Source: Pelagerythrobacter rhizovicinus
GTDB lineage: Bacteria; Pseudomonadota; Alphaproteobacteria; Sphingomonadales; Sphingomonadaceae
Length of the DNA: 64,000 bases
NCBI RefSeq assembly: GCF_004135625.1
Contig: NZ_SDPV01000001.1
Coordinates: 363,501 to 427,500, forward strand
Direction of reading: 5' to 3'
Below, one piece after another: positions 35,232-43,082 of this stretch (within the stretch, counting starts at the first letter, position 1; every line of letters starts with the position of its first letter). The notes below the pieces were generated by a model that ran no database searches, had not been told where the DNA came from, and worked only from the letters and a program-made list of their open reading frames with translations. A program made the position numbers and the translations under genes.

Positions 35232-37739
35232 GTGAACGCACCGACGAGCTTCGATCAGGCACAGCGGAGGCGCGAGCGATTGGTCGTCATCGGCAACGGC
35301 ATGGCCGGCTGCCGGGCGGTCGAGGAGATCCTGGCACGCGACGCGAAGCGCTATGCGATCACCATTTTCGGCGCCGAGCCGCGGGTCAACTACAACCGCA
35401 TCATGCTTTCGCCGGTTCTGGCGGGCGAGAAGAGCTTCGACGAGATCGTGCTCAACACCGCCGAATGGTACGCCGAGAACGGCATCGAGCTGGTCTCCGG
35501 CGATCCGGTCGACCACATCGACCGGGAGCGGCAGACGGTAGTCGCCCGCTCCGGCCGGGTCGAGTCCTACGACAAGCTGCTGATTGCGACCGGGTCCGAT
35601 CCGTTCATCATCCCGGTGCCGGGCCGCGACCTGCCGGGCGTGGTGACGTTCCGCGACCTCGATGACGTCGACAAGATGCTGGCGGCGGCCGAGCAGGGCG
35701 GCCCAAATGAAGAGCAAGGGCGGGCGGTGGTGATCGGTGGCGGGCTGCTGGGGCTGGAGGCGGCGCACGGCCTCTCGCTGCGCGGGATGACTGTCACCGT
35801 CGTCCACCTGATGCCGACGCTGATGGAGCGCCAGCTCGACGAGGCGGCCGGCTGGCTGCTGAAGCAGGAGCTGGAACGGCGCGGGCAGACGATCCTGACC
35901 GGCGCGGATACGCAGGAGATCGTCGGGAAGGACGGCCACGTCGCCGCCGTACGGCTGAAGGACGGGCGCGAGATTCCGGCGGACATCGTGATCATGGCGG
36001 TCGGCATCCGGCCATCGATCATGCTCGCCAAGACCTCGGGGCTCGAATGCGAACGCGGCATCATGGTCGACGACCACATGGTAACCTCGGACCCGAACGT
36101 GCTCGCGGTGGGCGAGTGCGTCCAGCACCGCGGGCAGTGCTACGGCCTCGTCGCGCCGCTGTGGGAGATGTGCCGCGCGCTGGCCGATCACCTGACCGAA
36201 CAACCGAGCGGCTATGCGGGCTCGGTCACTTCGACCAAGCTCAAGGTCTCCGGCATCGACGTGTTCTCGGCCGGCGACTTCTCGGGCGGCGACGAGGGCG
36301 AGGACATCGTCATGCGCGACGCGGCGCGCGGCGTGTACAAGCGCCTGGTCCTGAAGGACAACCGCATCGTCGGCGCGGTGCTCTACGGCGATACCGTCGA
36401 CGGCAACTGGTACTTCGACCTGCTGAAGAAGCAGGAGGACGTGTCCGAGATGCGCGAAGGGCTGATCTTCGGCCAGGCCTTTGCGCTCGGCGGAGGCGCC
36501 CTCGCGGACCCTAACGCCGCCGTTGCCGCCCTCCCGGACGACGCAGAGATCTGCGGCTGCAACGGCGTATCCAAGGGCAAAGTCATCCAGTGCATCCTCG
36601 ACGGCGCCGCCAGCCTCGACGCCGTGCGCTCTACCTGCAAGGCCTCGGCCAGCTGCGGATCGTGCACTGGGCTCGTCGAGGGGCTGCTGGCGCTGACTCT
36701 CGGCGACGAGGTCCAGGCGGGCCCGAAGACCATGTGCAAGTGCACCAGCTTCGGCCATGACGACGTGCGCCGCCTGATCCTCGAGAAGGAGCTGAAGGCG
36801 ATCCCGCAGGTCATGCAGGAGCTGCACTGGACCACGCCCGACGGCTGCGCCTCCTGCCGCCCGGCGCTCAACTACTATCTCCTGTGCGCCTGGCCGGGCG
36901 AGTACGAGGACGACCAGAAGAGCCGCTTCGTCAACGAGCGCCTGCACGCCAACATCCAGAAGGACGGCACCTACTCGGTCGTGCCGAGGATGTGGGGCGG
37001 CATCACCAACCCGCGCGAGCTGCGGGCGATCGCCGACGTGATCGAGAAGTTCGATGCGCGCATGGTCAAGGTCACCGGCGGACAGCGGCTCGATATCTTC
37101 GGGATCAGGAAGGAGGATCTGCCGGCGGTCTGGGCCGATCTCAACGCCGCGGGCATGGTCTCCGGCCACGCCTACGGCAAGAGCCTGCGCACGGTGAAGA
37201 CCTGTGTCGGCTCCGAATGGTGCCGCTTCGGGACGCAGGATTCGACCGGCCTTGGCGTCAAGCTCGAGCAGATGAGCTGGGGCAGCTGGATGCCGCACAA
37301 GTTCAAGATGGCGGTCAGCGGCTGCCCGCGGAACTGCGCCGAGGCGACGATCAAGGACTTCGGGGTTGTCTGCGTCGACAGCGGCTACGAGCTCCACGTC
37401 GGCGGCAACGGCGGGATCAAGGTCCGCGCAACCGACCTGCTGTGCAAGGTCGCCACCGAAGAAGAGGCGCTGGAGCACTGCGCCGCGTTCATCCAGCTTT
37501 ACCGCGAGGATGCGCACTACCTCGAGCGCACGGCGCCGTGGCTCGAGCGCAAGGGGCTCGAGTGGATCAGGGCGCAGATGTTCGACGACCCGGACGCGGT
37601 GCGGCGATTGGCTGCGCGATTCCGCCATTCGCAGAAGTTCATGCAGGACGATCCGTGGGCGAAGCGTGCGGCAGGCGAACGGCGCGATCTGCACAGCCAC
37701 CTCGCCACCGTCGTCCCTGCCGGAATGGAGTACGCATAA
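35232..37739 (+). CDS. nirB: NADH-dependent nitrite reductase large subunit
   Basis: NirB reduces nitrite to ammonium in the cytoplasm. The 835-residue protein has an FAD/NAD oxidoreductase module (VVIGNGMAGCRAVEEI; second fold VVIGGGLLGLEAA), a BFD-like [2Fe-2S] segment (CGCNGVSKG with CKASASCGSC), a ferredoxin-like half domain, and the sirohaem/[4Fe-4S] region (TCVGSEWCRFGTQDS and SGCPRNCAEA). The GTG at 35232 follows GGAAGGGACAAGG. Length matches the family. It overlaps nirD by one base. Confidence 0.96.
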   Translation: MNAPTSFDQAQRRRERLVVIGNGMAGCRAVEEILARDAKRYAITIFGAEPRVNYNRIMLSPVLAGEKSFDEIVLNTAEWYAENGIELVSGDPVDHIDRERQTVVARSGRVESYDKLLIATGSDPFIIPVPGRDLPGVVTFRDLDDVDKMLAAAEQGGPNEEQGRAVVIGGGLLGLEAAHGLSLRGMTVTVVHLMPTLMERQLDEAAGWLLKQELERRGQTILTGADTQEIVGKDGHVAAVRLKDGREIPADIVIMAVGIRPSIMLAKTSGLECERGIMVDDHMVTSDPNVLAVGECVQHRGQCYGLVAPLWEMCRALADHLTEQPSGYAGSVTSTKLKVSGIDVFSAGDFSGGDEGEDIVMRDAARGVYKRLVLKDNRIVGAVLYGDTVDGNWYFDLLKKQEDVSEMREGLIFGQAFALGGGALADPNAAVAALPDDAEICGCNGVSKGKVIQCILDGAASLDAVRSTCKASASCGSCTGLVEGLLALTLGDEVQAGPKTMCKCTSFGHDDVRRLILEKELKAIPQVMQELHWTTPDGCASCRPALNYYLLCAWPGEYEDDQKSRFVNERLHANIQKDGTYSVVPRMWGGITNPRELRAIADVIEKFDARMVKVTGGQRLDIFGIRKEDLPAVWADLNAAGMVSGHAYGKSLRTVKTCVGSEWCRFGTQDSTGLGVKLEQMSWGSWMPHKFKMAVSGCPRNCAEATIKDFGVVCVDSGYELHVGGNGGIKVRATDLLCKVATEEEALEHCAAFIQLYREDAHYLERTAPWLERKGLEWIRAQMFDDPDAVRRLAARFRHSQKFMQDDPWAKRAAGERRDLHSHLATVVPAGMEYA

Positions 37740-38080
37740 TGGAAGCGACATGGCTCGACCTTGGCCCGGTCACGCAGATCGAACCGGGCATGGCAGCCAC
37801 GCTGCCGGTGATCGGTGGCGAGGAGATCGCGGTGTTCCACACCACGCGCGGCGAGTTCTACGCGCTGGTCAACAAGTGCCCGCACAAGCAGGGGCCGCTG
37901 AGCCAGGGCATTGTCCACGGCGACAGCGTCACCTGCCCGCTGCACAGCTGGCGCATCTCGCTCAAGAGCGGCCAGGTCCTCGGCGGCGACGAGGGTTGCG
38001 TTCCGACCATTCCGTTGAAGGTCGATTGCGGCCGAATCTACCTTCTGCGCGAGAGCGTCGTGGGGAAGCGGGCGGCATGA
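37739..38080 (+). CDS. nirD: Nitrite reductase small subunit (Rieske type)
   Basis: This 113-residue partner of NirB has the Rieske [2Fe-2S] motifs CPHKQGPL and CPLHSWRI. It starts in a TAATG overlap with nirB and ends in an ATGA overlap with the truncated cobA. Confidence 0.94.
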   Translation: MEATWLDLGPVTQIEPGMAATLPVIGGEEIAVFHTTRGEFYALVNKCPHKQGPLSQGIVHGDSVTCPLHSWRISLKSGQVLGGDEGCVPTIPLKVDCGRIYLLRESVVGKRAA

Positions 38081-38358
38081 CGGGGGAATTTCCGTCCGGC
38101 ACGGTGTGGCTGGTGGGAGCGGGGCCGGGCGACCCCGACCTGCTCACGCGCAAGGCCGAACGGCTGATCCGCTCGGTAAGCCTGGTGATCCACGACGCGC
38201 TCGTCGGGCCTGAGGTCCTCGATCTCGTTCCGCCGTCCGCTCGTCGCGTCTACGCGGGCAAGCGCGCCGGGCGCCATGCGATGGATCAGTGCGCCATCAG
38301 CGGGCTGATCATCGAGGCCGCGCTGGCCGGAGAGCGCGTCGTGCGGCTGAAGGGCGGG
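38077..38358 (+). pseudogene. cobA: Truncated uroporphyrinogen-III C-methyltransferase
   Basis: The first 94 codons encode a clear SUMT N-terminus: VWLVGAGPGDPDLLTRKAERL, then ERVVRLKGG. Family members continue with D-P-F-I-F-G-R-G and about 160 more residues. Here homology stops abruptly after the second Gly at 38358, and the frame runs on to 38610 in unrelated sequence. SUMT makes the sirohaem precursor that NirB needs, so another copy (for example cysG) must exist elsewhere if NirB is active. The ATGA overlap with nirD shows it was the next operon gene. Confidence 0.88.
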
Positions 38359-38664
38359 GTCGTTCGCATGCATGGGAACAAATCCAACGTTTGTGAATTT
38401 CACGCGCTGACAAGGCGATCGGGAGAGTCGCCGGAAATCCTCTCGTCACGATGCCGCCAGAGCGTGATCGCCAGCCGTACCCCCCCCAATACCCCCGGCT
38501 GGCCCACTCCCCGCTCCGGCGGGCTTTTTTTTGGGCGATGCGGTTCGTCGCCGGGGCGCCAACTGCGCTCGGCGGGCCAAGGCTGCCTGCCTGCCCGCAA
38601 GGCGGGATAGAGGTTTTCGGGAGCCCCGCAGCGATGCCGCGCGTGACAGGGTCAGCGGCGCCGG
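38359..38664. other. Scar between truncated cobA and tRNA-Ser, with a terminator
   Basis: About 300 bp of unrecognised sequence joins the cobA break to the 3' end of tRNA-Ser. It includes a hairpin CCCGC-TCCG-GCGGG at 38510-38523 followed by a T-tract to 38532, a good plus-strand terminator. No integrase or gene is seen. tRNA-Ser 3' ends are common integration sites, so this may be the remnant of an element whose loss took the rest of cobA with it. Confidence 0.5.
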
Positions 38665-38754
38665 TGGCGGAGACGGAGGGATTCGAACCCTCGATACCCG
38701 ATAGGGTATGGTTCCTTAGCAGGGAACTGGTTTCAGCCACTCACCCACGTCTCC
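38665..38754 (-). tRNA. tRNA-Ser (anticodon GCT)
   Basis: Read on the minus strand, the acceptor GGAGACG pairs with CGTCTCC, and CCA is encoded at 38665-38667. The anticodon stem GTTCC/GGAAC holds the loop CTGCTAA, giving GCT. The long variable arm (ATACCC/GGGTAT) and GGTTCGAATCC T-loop confirm a serine tRNA. Confidence 0.95.
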
Positions 38755-38981
38755 GCATGCCCGGCGGCGTGCGAGGGGCGCGCTATAACGGGCACGGGTG
38801 AGCGCTGCAAGCCGCCTCTCGTCTCGCGCGGCGAACGGTGCGCTCGGCGCCGTTCCGACTCGTTTCGCCCCGTTTTCGATTCGCTTCGTCGCCGGTTCAT
38901 TGCCGCTTCAGCCGCAAGGGATTCTGTTCGCTTCTGGACAGGTCCGGGTTTCGGGCCCGATTTCGGACCAGGAGGGGCCAC

Positions 38982-39791
38982 ATGCAACGCATTCCCACAA
39001 TTCGCCGCGCGATGGCCGGCCTTGCCGCCGCCTTTGCGCTGACCGCCGCACCGCTCGCTGCGCAGTCGATCGAGACGTTCGATCCCGACACCGCGATCGA
39101 CGCGGATCTCGAGGAAGCGCCCGGCAGCGAGCCGGTCTACGCCGATGAGGTCGCGCAGCCGCAGGACAACACGGTCACCTACTCGCCGACGCCCCCCGAC
39201 GGCGCGCCCGTCGCCCCGACCTGGTCGGACCCGGCGCAGGCGACGGACCAGGGCGCGGCCGCCACCGGCGAGGTCGCCGGAAACACGCAGGTCGCCGCCG
39301 CGGACAGCGACACCTACAAGGAAGACGACCTGATCGGCGCCGCCGAAGGGCTGTTCGGCAAGGGCGCCGAGGGCGTCGCGAAGATGATCCAGGGCCTGCT
39401 GAAGGAGCAGGGCGAGCCCAACGCCTACATCGTCGGTCGTGAGGCGGGCGGCGCGTTCGTCGTCGGCGCCCGCTACGGCTCGGGCACGCTCTACCACAAG
39501 GTCGAGGGGCAGCGCCCCGTCTACTGGACCGGGCCCTCGGTCGGGTTCGACGTCGGCGCGAACGCCGGCAACACCTTCGTGCTGGTCTACAATCTCTACG
39601 ACACCGAGGAGCTCTACGAACGCTATCCGGCGGGCGAGGGGCAGGCCTACGTGGTGGGCGGCCTCACTGCCAGCTACATGCGCAAGGGCAATGTCGTGCT
39701 GATCCCGATCCGGGTGGGTGCGGGGCTGCGGCTGGGGGTCAACGCCGGCTACATGAAGTTCTCCAAGAAGCAGCGCTGGCTGCCCTTCTGA
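38982..39791 (+). CDS. Secreted DUF1134 protein (EipA family)
   Basis: This 269-residue periplasmic protein has a signal peptide (cut near LAAQ), an acidic Ala/Pro-rich linker to about residue 105, and a DUF1134 beta-barrel-like domain with GFDVGANAGNTFVLVYNLYD and YVVGGLTASY. EipA in Brucella supports envelope integrity. A GGAGGGG ribosome site fixes the ATG at 38982; upstream in-frame codons encode an Arg-rich stretch and are not used. Confidence 0.88.
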   Translation: MQRIPTIRRAMAGLAAAFALTAAPLAAQSIETFDPDTAIDADLEEAPGSEPVYADEVAQPQDNTVTYSPTPPDGAPVAPTWSDPAQATDQGAAATGEVAGNTQVAAADSDTYKEDDLIGAAEGLFGKGAEGVAKMIQGLLKEQGEPNAYIVGREAGGAFVVGARYGSGTLYHKVEGQRPVYWTGPSVGFDVGANAGNTFVLVYNLYDTEELYERYPAGEGQAYVVGGLTASYMRKGNVVLIPIRVGAGLRLGVNAGYMKFSKKQRWLPF

Positions 39792-39920
39792 GCATCTGTT
39801 CGGGAATCGGTGCCGCTTCTCCAAAAGTTCTGACCACCCAAGCAAAACTGCGCTGACGGGGAAGGGCTGCGACGGGATTTTCTGTTGCGGCCCTTCGCAC
39901 GTCTGGGCATGGGGCGGCAC

Positions 39921-41096
39921 ATGCTCGACAGACTCGAACCGCAAGCCCCCGACGCGCTGCTCGCGCTGATCAAGCTCTATGCCGACGACGAGCGGGCGGA
40001 CAAGATCGACCTCGGCGTCGGCGTCTATCGCACGGGGCAGGGCGACACGCCGGTCTTCGCCGCGATCAAGCAGGCCGAGCAGCGGCTGGTCGAGGAGCAG
40101 GAGTCGAAATCGTATCTCGGCCCCGAGGGCGACATGGGCTTCGTCAACGCGCTGATCCCGCACGCCTTCGGACGCGACGGAACGATGGGCGGGCGGTTGC
40201 AGGGCATGCAGACGCCGGGCGGCACCGGCGCGGTGCGCCTCGCCGTCGCGGTGGCCCAGCGCGCGGGCGTGAGCCGCATCCACCTCGGCGCGCCGAGCTG
40301 GCCCAACCACGCGCAGATCCTCGCCGACGTCGGCGTGGAGGCGGCCATGTTCGAGCACGCCAATCCCGACGGCACCGCCAATGCCGAGGCTGCGCTCGCC
40401 GCGATCCGCGGGGCGAAGGAAGGCGAGGCGGTGCTGCTGCACGGCTGCTGCCACAACCCGACCGGGATCGACTACTCCCCCGAGGAATGGGACGCGATCG
40501 CCGATGCGTTCGCGGGCGGCGCGGCGCTGCCGATCCTCGACCTTGCCTACCAGGGCCTCGGCCACGGGATGGAGGAGGACGCCTACGGCCTGCGCCGCGT
40601 GCTCGATGCGGTGCCGGAAGCGCTGGTCGCCTACAGCTGCGACAAGAACTTCGGCATGTACCGCGACCGCGTGGGCGCGCTCTACGCGCTCGCCCGCGAC
40701 GCCGGACAGATCGACGCGATCCAGTCGAACCTCAACGCGCTGGCCCGCGCGGCCTGGTCGATGCCGCCCGATCACGGCGGCGCGGCGGTGCGGATCGTGC
40801 TGCGCGATGCGGACCTGACCGCGCTGTGGCTCGACGAGCTCGAGACGATGCGCGAGCGGATGCGCCGGGTGCGCCAATCGCTCGCCGACGCGGGAACGGC
40901 CGGCGCGGTCGACCTGGCGCCGCTGGCGCACCAGAACGGGCTGTTCTCGGTCCTGCCGGTGAGCAAGGAGCAGGTCGAGCGGCTGCGGACCGAGCATGCG
41001 ATCTACATGGCGGGCTCGGGCCGGATCAACGTCGCCGGGCTGCACGGCGGCAACATCGAGAAGTTCGTGCAGGCGCTCGCCGCCGTCACCGGCTGA
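39921..41096 (+). CDS. Aromatic/aspartate aminotransferase (class I PLP)
   Basis: This 391-residue enzyme transfers amino groups between aspartate or aromatic amino acids and 2-oxoglutarate. It resembles TyrB/AspC type Ia enzymes: IDLGVGVYRTGQGDTPV near the N-terminus, LHGCCHNPTGID, the PLP Lys in SCDKNFGMYRDRVG, and the substrate Arg in SGRINVAG. The ATG at 39921 fits the family start; 39909 and 39885 are alternatives. The exact substrate is not clear. Confidence 0.9.
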   Translation: MLDRLEPQAPDALLALIKLYADDERADKIDLGVGVYRTGQGDTPVFAAIKQAEQRLVEEQESKSYLGPEGDMGFVNALIPHAFGRDGTMGGRLQGMQTPGGTGAVRLAVAVAQRAGVSRIHLGAPSWPNHAQILADVGVEAAMFEHANPDGTANAEAALAAIRGAKEGEAVLLHGCCHNPTGIDYSPEEWDAIADAFAGGAALPILDLAYQGLGHGMEEDAYGLRRVLDAVPEALVAYSCDKNFGMYRDRVGALYALARDAGQIDAIQSNLNALARAAWSMPPDHGGAAVRIVLRDADLTALWLDELETMRERMRRVRQSLADAGTAGAVDLAPLAHQNGLFSVLPVSKEQVERLRTEHAIYMAGSGRINVAGLHGGNIEKFVQALAAVTG

Positions 41097-41141
41097 CAGT
41101 CCGATCCGGAACTTGCGTTTCAAATCTCTCATGATCCCCGG

Positions 41142-41260
41142 CCCTTCGACGCCGCCTGCGGCGTCGCTCAGGATAAACTGCCGCTTTGCGGCAAGCAGGG
41201 GGCTCAGGCCGCTGGCGCTCCGCCTGATAGCCTGAGACCCCAGCCTTCGCTGGGGATCGG
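41142..41260. repeat. Composite of two palindromic repeat families
   Basis: CCCTTCGAC and CTCAGGATAA at 41142-41175 flank an inserted stem GCCGC-CTGC-GGC, a diverged form of the rnpB-type repeat. The REP composite CTCAGGCCGCTGGCGCTCC with hairpin CCCCAGCCTTCGCTGGGG follows at 41203-41260 and closely matches 11064-11120. No gene is seen between 41097 and 41383. Confidence 0.65.
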
Positions 41261-41383
41261 GGTGGGGCGTGGCCGGGCGTGGGCCGGTGCCGGACTTCGA
41301 ATCAGGCCCTGAGAGGGCTTGTGCCAACTGCGGAACCGGCCGCCCGGTTGACACTCGACGGCATATTTGCGCGGCGTGACCTT

Positions 41384-41887
41384 TCATGCCGCCTCCCTCT
41401 CCCGCCGGGTGCGCTCGCCGGTGATCCGCGCGCGGTCGAGCCGAGCAAGCAACTGAAAAAGCGCGGCATTGTCGGGTCTCCGCCACACCCCGGCGAAGCG
41501 GCCGCGGTGCATCCGCACCTGCCACAGGCCGGTCTCGACGCGCCACATGAGCTCCCTGTTCGTGACCTTCCGTGACGGGGTCACGCCGGCCTGTGACCTT
41601 TTGCCGTCACCTTGCGCGGGGGCGATCCCGAGCGCCGCATTCCACGCCGCATTGAAGCCTTCCGCTCCCTCGCGGCGGCGCAGCCGGTAGGCGGTTTCGC
41701 GCGCCATCGACACACGCCGCGCGGCTTCGGTGACGGAACGGGTTTCGGCGAGATATCCGATGAACAGGGCCTGCCGCCGCGGCGTCCACCCGTCGGCGCG
41801 GGTGCGGCCGGGCACGGCGTAGAACAGCGGGATCCGGGGCGGCGCAGGCTTCCGCTCGCGCGGGAGAAGGGGCGGATAGTGCTTCAT
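41384..41887 (-). CDS. Putative helix-turn-helix protein
   Basis: This 167-residue basic protein has a probable HTH at about residues 33-70 (WTPRRQALFIGYLAETRSV, then TEAARRVSMARETAYRLRR). The rest is Arg-rich with no recognised domain. It resembles phage terminase small subunit-like or resolvase-like HTHs in that helix only. It stands alone between two repeat-bearing intergenic regions. I do not assign a function. Confidence 0.65.
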   Translation of the reverse strand: MKHYPPLLPRERKPAPPRIPLFYAVPGRTRADGWTPRRQALFIGYLAETRSVTEAARRVSMARETAYRLRRREGAEGFNAAWNAALGIAPAQGDGKRSQAGVTPSRKVTNRELMWRVETGLWQVRMHRGRFAGVWRRPDNAALFQLLARLDRARITGERTRREREAA

Positions 41888-42064
41888 CCGAAAGGATAAG
41901 GCAGATTTTCGCGATGTAGGAAAGTTGTTTTTGTACGTACTTTGTTCTTATTTCCCGCGACCGCTAGATCAAAACTCCGTCGTCCCCGCGAAGGCTGGGT
42001 CGCGTGCAGCGAGGCCGACCTGGTGGAGAGCGATCCCCGCGTTCGTGAGGTGAAGAGTATTTGG

Positions 42065-42211
42065 TTCACACAAAGACACCAAGGCACAAAGATGTGGCGT
42101 TTGCGGCGATGTCGTTCCGCATCATGGCGGAAGAGTGAGGGCTACGGTCGAGGAAGGGGTGTCCCGCTGCGCGGGGCGGAACATCTTCGTGCGTTGGTGT
42201 CTTTGTGTGAA
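42065..42211. repeat. MITE-like element with 30-bp terminal inverted repeats
   Basis: TTCACACAAAGACACCAAGG and the next ten bases (42065-42094) are complementary to 42182-42211 at 28 of 30 positions. The 147-bp unit encodes no protein I can support. It lies in the 528-bp gene-free stretch 41888-42415, which otherwise holds only degenerate repeat sequence near 41980-42045 and the upstream region of the DUF4168 gene. Confidence 0.75.
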
Positions 42212-42415
42212 CAATCCGGAGCGGCGGTGCGACCGGCAGGCCGCTTGCGGTTCTCGCTCATAGGACTGCGCGATGAGGGAACTTGCCGTCGGGGCGTCGG
42301 AGCGGTTTCGGATCGGGAGGCACGCGCCACCCCGGAGCGCACACGCCCCATCTCACTTACGGTTATAAACCCGGATAGCCCTACGTAGGTCGCCGCCTCC
42401 AACACGGAGGATCGT

Positions 42416-42802
42416 ATGAAGACCGTTTTCGCATTGGCCGCCGCTTCGCTCACCGTCAGCGGCGCCGCGTTCGCTCAGGAAGCCACCGCTCCGGCGCAGC
42501 CGACCACGCCCCCGGCCGCGCAGGCCGCGCCGCAGTCGGCGGACATCTCCGACGAGCAGGTCGACCGTTTCGCGCTGGCCGCGCTCAAGGTCGAGCAGAT
42601 CGCCGGCGACCAGGCCATGGACCAGCAGCAGAAGCAGAGCATGATGGCTGCCGCGGTGCAGGAATCGGGCATGGCGCCCCAGGAATTCAACGCCATTGCG
42701 GTGGCGAGCCAGGGTGATCCGGAGCTGCAGGAGCGCATCCAGGTTGCGGCCGCGGCCCACGTCCAGGCCGCGCAGAATGCGGCGTCACAGGGCAATCCCT
42801 GA
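42416..42802 (+). CDS. Small secreted DUF4168-like protein
   Basis: This 128-residue protein has a signal peptide cut after AFAQ, a Pro/Ala/Gln-rich linker, and a helical domain from ISDEQVDRFALAALKVEQIA. The pattern fits DUF4168. Function is unknown; a periplasmic location is expected. The ATG follows GGAGGAT. Confidence 0.8.
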   Translation: MKTVFALAAASLTVSGAAFAQEATAPAQPTTPPAAQAAPQSADISDEQVDRFALAALKVEQIAGDQAMDQQQKQSMMAAAVQESGMAPQEFNAIAVASQGDPELQERIQVAAAAHVQAAQNAASQGNP

Positions 42803-42849
42803 GCCAAGCTCCCCCCGAATCGGAGAAGCTCTCTCCGTTTCGAACCAGC

Positions 42850-42885
42850 GCCCCGTCCGGCCTCGCGGCCGGGCGGGGCGTTTTC
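42850..42885 (+). terminator. Intrinsic terminator after the DUF4168 gene
   Basis: GCCCCG-T-CCGGCC and GGCCGG-G-CGGGGC pair around TCGC with one mismatch and are followed by GTTTTC. It lies 48 bp past the stop. Confidence 0.75.
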
Positions 42886-42995
42886 GTCGCGGGCGGAGAT
42901 CGGAGGGATGTGCGTCATCCCGGCACACACCGGCCTCCGGGGACGGCAAAGTCCGATCCGGGGAGAGGGCGCCGGCTTTCGCCGGGCTGATGGAT

Positions 42996-43029
42996 GGAGG
43001 GAGGGCCGCGCCCCTTCGCCCCTCCCTCC
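42996..43029. terminator. GC-rich hairpin downstream of the TonB receptor gene
   Basis: GGAGGGAGGG and CCCTCCCTCC form a 10-bp stem with a 14-base loop, about 50 bp beyond the receptor stop codon. There is no clear T-tract on the minus strand, so its terminator role is tentative. Confidence 0.4.
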
Positions 43030-43082
43030 GTGCCCCCCGTTCCGCGTGACGAACCCGTGGCGCGGCCGGATCCGGCCGGCGC

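Noticed and set aside
35064..37751. An 895-codon open frame antisense to nirB
   Set aside because: It is opposite a complete, motif-verified NirB. Long antisense frames are expected in GC-rich coding DNA, and its translation is Arg/Asp/Ala-rich without domains.
38359..38664. A prophage or integrative island at tRNA-Ser
   Set aside because: No integrase, structural genes or duplicated tRNA end are visible. Only a short scar remains, so an existing element is not called.
38733..41546. A 937-codon minus-strand frame across EipA and the aminotransferase
   Set aside because: It overlaps two well-supported plus-strand genes and a tRNA, and has no recognisable motif.
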